A stretch of DNA of 6,782 nucleotides from DASZHA01 sp035938265 (GTDB taxonomy: Bacteria > Chloroflexota > Dormibacteria > DASZGP01): positions 1-6,782 of the forward strand of contig DASZHA010000080.1 in NCBI GenBank assembly GCA_035938265.1. Reading direction: 5' to 3'. Within the stretch, counting starts at the first letter, position 1, and each line of letters begins with the position of its first letter. The notes beneath the pieces were generated by a model, which had not been told where the DNA came from, ran no database searches, and was given only the letters and a program-made list of their open reading frames with translations. A program made the position numbers and the translations under genes. This document shows, in pieces, positions 1-5,800 of this stretch.

Positions 1-846
1 ATCGGACGGACCCACATGGCGCATGCCGGTGAGGAACTCCTCCACCTCCTCGACCACCGCGTCGGTGTCGCCGAACCAGGGCCAGTGGTCACCGCCGTCC
101 AGCTCCACGTATTTCGCGCCGGGGATGTGCTCGGCGAGATAACGTCCGTGGCCGACCTCCACCAGAGCATCGTCCTTGCGGTGTATGACGAGCGTGGGAA
201 CTCGGATGGACGGGAGGACGGCGCGTATATCGATGGCCGAATTCGAGCGCATGTAGATGTCCAGCTGAGCCGGACTGGCCGCCATCCGGCTGATCCGGGC
301 AAACCACTGGCGAAACTCCTCGTCGCCGCTGCGGCTAGGCACCACCAAGTCGTAGAACTCGCCGGTCGTCCCGGCCGCCTGCACGCCTGTGAAGAACATC
401 TGGATCCCCTCTTCAGAGAAACCGTAGGGATAGTCAGGCGCAAGCTTGAGGCGCGCGAAGGACGCGTACGGGATCAGCCCGCTCACCCTGTCTGGATGAG
501 TCGCGGCGAACAATGCGGCGAGCGCTCCACCCTCGGAGTAGCCGAGTAGGGCCGCCCGGGCCGACCCGACGGCGTCCATCACTGCTCGGATGTCGTCCAT
601 GCGCTCGTCGACGTGGGGCACGTGGGCCACCGGGTCCGAGAGGCCGGTCCCGCGTTTGTCGAAGATGACGAGCCGGCTGAATTCCCCCAGTCGGCGTAGA
701 AACGCCGCTGCCTGCGGCTCCTCCCATACCACCTCGACGTGCGACACCCACCCGGGCACGATTACAAGGTCGATCGGCCCCTCACCCACCACCTTGTAGG
801 CAATGGAGACGTCCCCACTCTTCGCGTACCGTGTCTCCGGCTGCAT
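1..846 (-). CDS. alpha/beta hydrolase, possibly N-terminal part of a hydrolase-cyclase fusion (3' end outside window)
   Basis: An open minus-strand frame starts at ATG 846-844 and stays open for 282 codons to the left edge, so no stop is seen. The protein has the alpha/beta hydrolase fold pattern: a strand ending in VPGW near residue 32, the oxyanion-side stretch FDKRGTGLSDP (62-72), the nucleophile elbow GYSEGG with Ser104, the acid at HRKDD (Asp226 likely, Asp225 possible), and the base His254 in GGDHWPW. The triad is therefore complete and the enzyme should be an active serine hydrolase; the substrate cannot be told. The opening residues (MQPETRYAKSG, then VSIAYKVVGEGP) are typical, from memory, of actinobacterial and Chloroflexota proteins in which this domain precedes an adenylate/guanylate cyclase or a transcription regulator domain. 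The visible part ends just after the last helix of the hydrolase domain, so such a fusion is possible but unseen. It is divergent from the cupin gene across 40 bp. AAAGGG abuts the start codon, which is too close for an ideal ribosome site. Confidence 0.9.
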   Translation of the reverse strand, partial: MQPETRYAKSGDVSIAYKVVGEGPIDLVIVPGWVSHVEVVWEEPQAAAFLRRLGEFSRLVIFDKRGTGLSDPVAHVPHVDERMDDIRAVMDAVGSARAALLGYSEGGALAALFAATHPDRVSGLIPYASFARLKLAPDYPYGFSEEGIQMFFTGVQAAGTTGEFYDLVVPSRSGDEEFRQWFARISRMAASPAQLDIYMRSNSAIDIRAVLPSIRVPTLVIHRKDDALVEVGHGRYLAEHIPGAKYVELDGGDHWPWFGDTDAVVEEVEEFLTGMRHVGPSD

Positions 847-886
847 CCCTTTAGCGCAGCCTAACCCACCGCGCTAGGCTGAATCT
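847..886. promoter_or_regulatory. divergent promoter region with mirrored TAGGCT hexamers
   Basis: This 40-bp gap separates the divergently read hydrolase and cupin genes and must hold both promoters. TAGGCT, a fit to the actinobacterial -10 pattern TAnnnT, occurs twice and faces outward: on the plus strand at 875-880 and on the minus strand at 863-858. The plus-strand copy ends 6 nt before the cupin GTG, which would place the transcript start at or beside the start codon. The minus-strand copy ends 11 nt before the hydrolase ATG. A second inverted pair, TAGCGC (852-857) and GCGCTA (871-876), overlaps them. No good -35 element is seen for either direction. The symmetry could instead be an operator for a shared regulator. 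Confidence 0.45.
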
Positions 887-1162
887 GTGTCATCGATCAC
901 ACAGTTGGATCGCTCCGAGGCTCCTGAGGCTGCGCTGCGCTCAGACGGCCTGTCCCCTTATCCATGGTCCGCCGGCCCCGGTGCAGTCTTCTCGCACCAC
1001 AGCCACTCACAGACCAAGCACCTCTACGTGCTGCGCGGCAGCATCGACTTCGACGGCGTCGAGCTTGGCGCCGGGGATGGCATCTTAATCCCGGCGGACA
1101 CGGAGCACTCGGCCGTTGCCGGCCCCTCGGGTGTGACTTGTGTGGAGGCCTTCGAGGACTAA
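887..1162 (+). CDS. small single-domain cupin protein
   Basis: This is a 91-residue protein starting at GTG 887. It is a single conserved beta-barrel cupin domain filling the whole length. Cupin motif 1 starts at Gly32 and gives His38-x-His40, with VLRG ending at Gly51. Motif 2 spans Gly63 to His74 with IPADTEH. The three metal-binding histidines (38, 40, 74) are present, but the usual glutamate of motif 1 is Lys44, so any metal site would be of the three-histidine kind. Proteins of this size serve as small-molecule binding modules, isomerases or dioxygenases; the substrate cannot be read from the sequence. No convincing Shine-Dalgarno precedes the GTG (only AGG at 876-878), while a -10-like TAGGCT ends 6 nt upstream, which suggests a leaderless message. 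Its stop TAA (1160-1162) overlaps the stop of the convergent aldo/keto reductase. A much longer open frame in another phase covers the same DNA but is not protein-like. Confidence 0.85.
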   Translation: MSSITQLDRSEAPEAALRSDGLSPYPWSAGPGAVFSHHSHSQTKHLYVLRGSIDFDGVELGAGDGILIPADTEHSAVAGPSGVTCVEAFED

Positions 1163-2202
1163 CCGGCAGCCCCAGATCGGCGCCGAGCGGTCGGCTCCAG
1201 CCAGGGGTTGTAGTAGCCGGCGTCCGATGGGTTGAGGTTGGTTCCCGGTGGCACCAGCTCGTCGATGCGATCGAGCACGGCCTTGTCGAGCCTGGTGTCG
1301 TCAGCGCCGAGGTTGCCCTCGAGCTGCTCCATCGTCCGCGGCCCGATGATCGCCGATGTCACCGCCGGGTGCTCCAGCACCCAGGCCAACGCCAGCTGCG
1401 TCATAGTGATGCCGACGTCCTGCGCCAGCTGGTCGAGGTCCTCGACGAGGTCGAGCTTGCGGGCGTTGCCAGGAAGGCTGAGGTCAAAGCGCTCGGGGAT
1501 GCGGCGAATGGTCATGCGCGAGCCTTCGGGAGTGTCATGGTCCTTGCGGTACTTCCCCGTCAGCCAGCCGCCGTTGAGCGGGCTCCAGGCGAGTACGCCC
1601 ATGTTGTACCGCTGCGCTGTTGGCAGCACCGCGGTTTCGATGCCTCGAGCGAAGATCGAGTAGGGCGGCTGCTCCGTGACGAAGCTGCCGAGGTGGCTGC
1701 GGGTCGCCGCCCACTGCGCCTCCGCGATCGACTCGGCCGGGTAGGTCGAGCTGCCGAAGTAGCGGATCTTGCCGGCGTGGGCGAGGTCGGTCAGCGCCCC
1801 AAGGGTCTCCTCGATGTCAGTCTTGGGGTCGGGGCGGTGGATCTGGTAGAGGTCGATCCAGTCGGTGTCGAGGCGACGGAGGCTGTTGTCCACCTCCTGC
1901 ATGATCCAGCGACGCGAGTTGCCCCGCTGGTTGATGTCGTCACCCATCCTGCCGTGCACCTTGCTGGCGACAACCACCGTATCGCGACGGCCCTTCAGCG
2001 CCTTGCCGACGATCTCCTCGGATTCGCCAGAGCTGTAAACGTCGGCGGTGTCGACGAAGTTGATGCCGGCGTCCAGGGCGCGGTTGATGATGGCGATGGA
2101 GCCGTCGTGGTCCTTGTTGCCCCAGGCGCCAAACATCATCGTCCCGAGGCACAGCGGGCTGACCTTTACCCCGGTCCCGCCAAGCCGCCGGTAGCGCGTC
2201 AT
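1159..2202 (-). CDS. aldo/keto reductase (NADPH-dependent type)
   Basis: This is a complete 347-residue enzyme of the aldo/keto reductase superfamily, a cytosolic (beta/alpha)8-barrel that reduces aldehydes or ketones with NAD(P)H. The catalytic tetrad is intact: Asp51 and Tyr56 in FVDTADVY, Lys81 in VVASK, and His122 in LYQIHRPD. The N-terminal hairpin MTRYRRLGGTGVKVSPLCLG and the C-terminal cofactor segment SAIIGPRTMEQLEGNL (283-298, with Arg289 and Asn297) are both present. The overall pattern resembles the YajO / potassium-channel-beta-like group of bacterial reductases rather than the short AKR5 group; the substrate is unknown. The ATG at 2202 is favoured because GGAG lies 8 nt upstream (2214-2211) and the barrel hairpin begins right after it. 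The gene lies 48 bp downstream of the F420-type oxidoreductase on the same strand and is probably cotranscribed with it. Its TAG stop overlaps the cupin stop by 4 bp. Confidence 0.95.
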   Translation of the reverse strand: MTRYRRLGGTGVKVSPLCLGTMMFGAWGNKDHDGSIAIINRALDAGINFVDTADVYSSGESEEIVGKALKGRRDTVVVASKVHGRMGDDINQRGNSRRWIMQEVDNSLRRLDTDWIDLYQIHRPDPKTDIEETLGALTDLAHAGKIRYFGSSTYPAESIAEAQWAATRSHLGSFVTEQPPYSIFARGIETAVLPTAQRYNMGVLAWSPLNGGWLTGKYRKDHDTPEGSRMTIRRIPERFDLSLPGNARKLDLVEDLDQLAQDVGITMTQLALAWVLEHPAVTSAIIGPRTMEQLEGNLGADDTRLDKAVLDRIDELVPPGTNLNPSDAGYYNPWLEPTARRRSGAAG

Positions 2203-2210
2203 CCCGCGCG

Positions 2211-2214
2211 CTCC
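2211..2214 (-). promoter_or_regulatory. ribosome binding site of the aldo/keto reductase
   Basis: On the minus strand GGAG sits 8 nt before the ATG at 2202-2200. It supports that start over in-frame alternatives. Confidence 0.5.
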
Positions 2215-2250
2215 AGCACCATCGCCCCGCGGGAGCCGGGCTTGAGCTCC

Positions 2251-2766
2251 TCAGCTACCGGCATTGCCAGTGTCGATTGGTTCCAGCACCACCACCGGAA
2301 TCTCCCGGTCGGTCGCCCTCTGGTAGTCGTCGTACCCGGAGTAGACCTTGGTCATGATCTTCCACAGACGCGGTCGCTCGTCGGCGGTGGCAGTGCGGGC
2401 GCGGTAGCGGCCTTTGTGGCTCTTGACCTGGACCTCGACCTCAGGGTTCTTGAGCATGTTCTTGTACCAGTAGGGGTGGTCGGCAACGCCCCCTTTGGAG
2501 GCCACAACGATGAGGTTGTCGCCGTCGCGCTCGTAGGTCAGGGCCGTCGTCCGCGGTTGGCCGGTCTTGGCGCCGGTGACGGTCAGGATCAAGTGTTTTG
2601 CAGGACCAATGCGGTGCCCGATAACGCCGCCCGTCAATCGATAGATCGGGATGTGCAGGGCCCGCTGGATCTTGAAGCCCGTGGGATTCAGGTAAAAAGC
2701 CGTCGCCCCCCGGCTGCCCGCGGTTGTCTCTTTGGTTCTCTTCTCGCCCTTGTCAGACTCCGGCAT
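2251..2766 (-). CDS. nitroreductase/deazaflavin (F420)-dependent family oxidoreductase, DUF385/Ddn-like
   Basis: This is a 171-residue protein of the family that includes mycobacterial Ddn (F420H2-dependent quinone/nitroimidazole reductase): a small split beta-barrel that uses the deazaflavin cofactor F420H2 to reduce quinones or similar electrophiles. Visible family marks are the segment before the barrel (FKIQRALHIPIYRLTGG, 31-47), LTVTGAKTGQPRTTALTY (61-78), and IVVASKGG followed by HPYWYKNMLKNPEVEVQV (86-114). In the family these regions line the cofactor pocket. The charged, flexible first 20 residues (ESDKGEKRTKETTAGSRG) look disordered; no signal peptide or transmembrane helix is seen. 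The ATG at 2766 follows a strong AGGAGG. It lies 71 bp downstream of lhr and 48 bp upstream of the aldo/keto reductase, all on one strand. Use of F420 is a family inference; some relatives bind other flavins or heme. Its presence suggests the host makes F420. Confidence 0.9.
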   Translation of the reverse strand: MPESDKGEKRTKETTAGSRGATAFYLNPTGFKIQRALHIPIYRLTGGVIGHRIGPAKHLILTVTGAKTGQPRTTALTYERDGDNLIVVASKGGVADHPYWYKNMLKNPEVEVQVKSHKGRYRARTATADERPRLWKIMTKVYSGYDDYQRATDREIPVVVLEPIDTGNAGS

Positions 2767-2836
2767 TGGACCTCCTCTCTGCCGCTGCCGTGACGTCCTC
2801 GCGACCCACCTGGCAGCGCGGGCAATAGTAGGTCAC
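2753..2836 (-). pseudogene. possible remnant of a Fpg/Nei DNA glycosylase 3' end (half zinc finger)
   Basis: One nucleotide after the lhr stop, a minus-strand frame opens at GTG 2836 and runs 27 codons to TGA 2755-2753, overlapping the start of the next gene by 14 nt. Its first residues read TYYCPRCQ after the start codon. That matches the closing CxxC knuckle of the Fpg/Nei C-terminal zinc finger, where the sequence just before the end of the protein is commonly (T/F)Y(Y/F/W)CPxCQ. The first CxxC of the finger and the whole catalytic body are missing, and a stop lies just upstream in frame at 2848-2846, so no functional glycosylase is encoded. In several actinobacteria a nei-type gene directly follows lhr, which is where this piece sits. 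It may be a deletion scar, or chance: only about eight residues carry the signal. The same bases include TACTAT (2830-2825), which could equally be a -10 element. Confidence 0.35.
2771..2776 (-). promoter_or_regulatory. strong Shine-Dalgarno of the F420-type oxidoreductase
   Basis: CCTCCT on the plus strand gives AGGAGG on the minus strand, 4 nt before the ATG at 2766-2764. It is the best ribosome site in the window and fixes this start. It also lies inside the short frame described as a possible nei remnant. Confidence 0.75.
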
Positions 2837-2837
2837 G

Positions 2838-5800
2838 TCACGCGCTCACGGATGTCCGTCGGTCTGGCCAGAGGACCAGCCCGCGCGGGGAAACACCGAA
2901 CCCGACCTCGCGCATCAGCGGCTCCAAATTCGACCCTGCAATCGGCTCGCCGTTGAGGGTGCGGATCTCTACCTTGCCGGCGCGGCCGGCGCAGGTCGCG
3001 AGGGCGCCCAGGGCCTCCACCGTAACCTCGCCAAAGCTGAGCAGGCTGCGCCCCCCGCGCTCGAGGTAGAGGCGGAGCTCGCCGTCCTCGAGGACCACGT
3101 ATGCCCCTGCCACTCTCGCGGTGCGGGCGGGCGACGCCGGCCAGGGGATGGTGACGCCATACGGATTGGCAGGGTCGGTGGCGGCCAGCCCGATGGCGCC
3201 CGGCCCCTCGTCGCCGCGAGCCACATGCCGCGCCCCGCGGAGGCGATCGACGGCCCCCGGAAGGGCGAACTGGGAGCCGCCGAGGCCGTCGACGAAGTAG
3301 CCGCGGCGGATCTTGCCCGCCTCCTCCATGGCTCGTAGCACCGGGTAGATCGCGGTGAACCCGCCCGGGCTGCCCTCGCCGAGGACCTCCTCCCGCGACA
3401 GGACCCCGTAGCGCTGCAGCAGCGCCCCGGCGGTGGCGTGAAGGCGCTCGGTGGCGCTGATTTCCAGCGACGTCAGGTGCTCGACCAGCGACCATCGGCC
3501 CTCGGACCCCGGTGGGCCCAGGCGCATCATCGGGCGTCGGGGGCGGCTGCCTCGCCGCCGCGGGCCTCGGTTGCGCAGGGGGACGAAGGTGTCGTTGGTC
3601 ACCTCCCCGGCCCAGACCATCTCCCAGAGCACCTCGAGCACCCCCTCGGGGTCGCGGCCGTCCTCGACCTCCAGGGTGGCGCGCATCAGGTCGGCGAAGA
3701 ACGAGGCACCGCGGCTGACCAGGTGCTGGCGGAGGGCGTCGGCGATGGCGCCCTCGGGCAGGTCAAGCGGCGGGTGAAGCAGGCGTGGGGCGTCGGCGCG
3801 GAGGTACAGCGCGACGCGCCCGTCGGTCCCACCAAGGGCTCCCCGGCCGGCCCAGATCACCTCGCCGGCGGAGATCAGGTGGTCCAGCATCTGGGGGCTG
3901 TAGTCCGCCACCCGGGCCGGCAGGACATCCCGCTCCAGGACGGAAACGGGCACCGCGGCGGCCTGCAGCTGGTGCACCACCTCAGCCAGGCGGTCGAGGC
4001 CGCGGGCGGGCACGCCGATACCCTGCCACTGCGGCAGGAAGCGGGCCAGCACCTCAACCGGCACCGGCTCGACCTCGCGCCGCAGCCGGGCCAGCGAACG
4101 CCGCCGCAACGCGATCAGCACCTCCGGGTGGCAGAACTCACGCTCGGCGCCACCGGGGCGGAACTCCCCGCTGAGCAGGTCGCCGGCGGCCACCAGATGC
4201 GACAGCGCCTTGCTGACCTGCTGTTTGGGCAGCGCCCAGCGGGCGGCGGGGTCGGCGGCGAGGAACGGGGTATGGGTGCGCGCGTAACGCAGCACCAGCG
4301 ACTCGAAGGCCTCGCCCCACTCGCCCAGCAGGGCAACCGGGAGGCCGACGGGGAGAGCGACGCCCAGGCCGTCCCTGTAGCGGGCGGCGTCCTCGGCTGC
4401 GATCCAGCGCTCCTCCCCGGCGATGCGCACGGCGGCGGCGCGGTGCTCCTGGGTCAGCTGACGCAGCCACTCAGGGCGGATGCCGCGCGCGGTGGCGTCG
4501 GCCTCGGTCAGGTCGCCGAGGCGACGGAGCACGTCGGCAGCTTCGTCGGAGTCGCGGGGCCAGCGGTCTTCGACCAGGCCTTGCAGCTCCAGCTCCACCG
4601 CCTCGATGACCTCGGGTGCCAGGAGCTCGCGCAGCTCCTCGGACCCCAGCAGCTCGGCCAGCAGCTCGCGGTCCAGGGTCAACGCTTGGGCGCGGCTCTC
4701 CGCCAGCGGCGCGGCGGCCTCGTAGATGTACTGGGCTATGAAGTCGAATAGCAGTGAGCTGGCGAAGGGCGAAGCTCGCTCGGTCTCGACGGTCACCACG
4801 CGGACCTGCCGGGAGCGAATCTCACGCATCAGGTCGACCAGCGCTTCCATGTCGAAGGTGTCACTGAGGCACTCGCGGTAGGTCTCCAGGATGATCGGGA
4901 AGTCGGGGTGCCGCGACGCCACCTGGAGGAGGTCGTGGGCCCGCTGCCGCTGCAGCCACAGCGGCTGGCGCTGGTTGGGCCGCCGCCGCGGCAGGAGCAG
5001 AGACCGGGCGGCGTTCTCGCGGAATCGGGATGCGAAGAGCGCCGATCCCTGGACCACGCCGATGACCGCCTCGCGCACATCCTCGGGATCGAGGAAGAGG
5101 CGGTCGACGTCGGGCGGGTTGTCGACCTCGGGGACGCGCAGGGCGAAGCCGTCATCGGTGTAGATCGACTGCACATCCAACCCCAGCTCCCGCTCCAGTC
5201 GCGCCGCCACCGCCAGCGCCCAGGGCGCATGGACCCGGGCGCCGTACGGCGTCAGGACGCAGACGCGCCAGTCGCCCAGCTGGTCGCGGAAGCGTTCCAC
5301 CACCACGGTGCGGTCGTCGGGCACGGCGCTGGCCGCCGCCTGCTCGGCGAGGTAGCCCAGCAGGTTCTCGATCGCCCGGCGGTCGAGCCCGGCGCGGTCG
5401 TGGAGCCGCGCGGCGGCCACCTCGGGGGTGGCATCCCGCAGCTCGCGCGTCATCTGCCCCAGGGCGCGGCCGACCTCGACCGGGCGGCCCAGGGTGTCGC
5501 CATGCCAGAAGGCGATCGTCCCGGGCTCGCCCGGCGCGGGCGTGACCAGCACCTGGGAGGGGGTGATGTCCATCACCCGCCACGTGCTCGCCCCGAGCAC
5601 GAAGGTCTGGCCGACGCGCATCTCGTAGACCATCTCCTCGTCGAGCTCGCCAACACGCCGGCCCGGTCGCCGGCCCCCGGGGGGCGCCGCCGTGCCGGCC
5701 ATGGCGAAGCCGGGCACCGTGCCCCGGTCCGGCAGTGGCTCGCCCTCGTAGAGGGACACCGTGTACAGCCCCCGGTCGGGGATGGTGCCACCGCTGACGA

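Noticed and set aside
16..549. Open plus-strand frame of 177 codons
   Set aside because: The opposite strand encodes an alpha/beta hydrolase with a complete catalytic triad; the plus-strand translation has no recognisable motif.
2202..2250. GGAGC/GCTCC hairpin as a terminator between the oxidoreductase and the aldo/keto reductase
   Set aside because: The stem is only 5 bp with a 9-nt loop and no following T-run; it is not enough to call a terminator.
964..2793. Open plus-strand frame of 609 codons
   Set aside because: It runs out of phase through the cupin gene and antisense through both the aldo/keto reductase and the F420-type gene, each with clear family motifs. Its translation is rich in Arg, Val, Ala and Gly and shows no domain, as expected for a shadow in GC-rich DNA.
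2825..2830. TACTAT on the minus strand as a -10 promoter element for the F420-type gene
   Set aside because: It matches the pattern loosely, but no -35 element lies at the right distance and the same bases are explained by the possible Fpg/Nei tail; kept only as an alternative.
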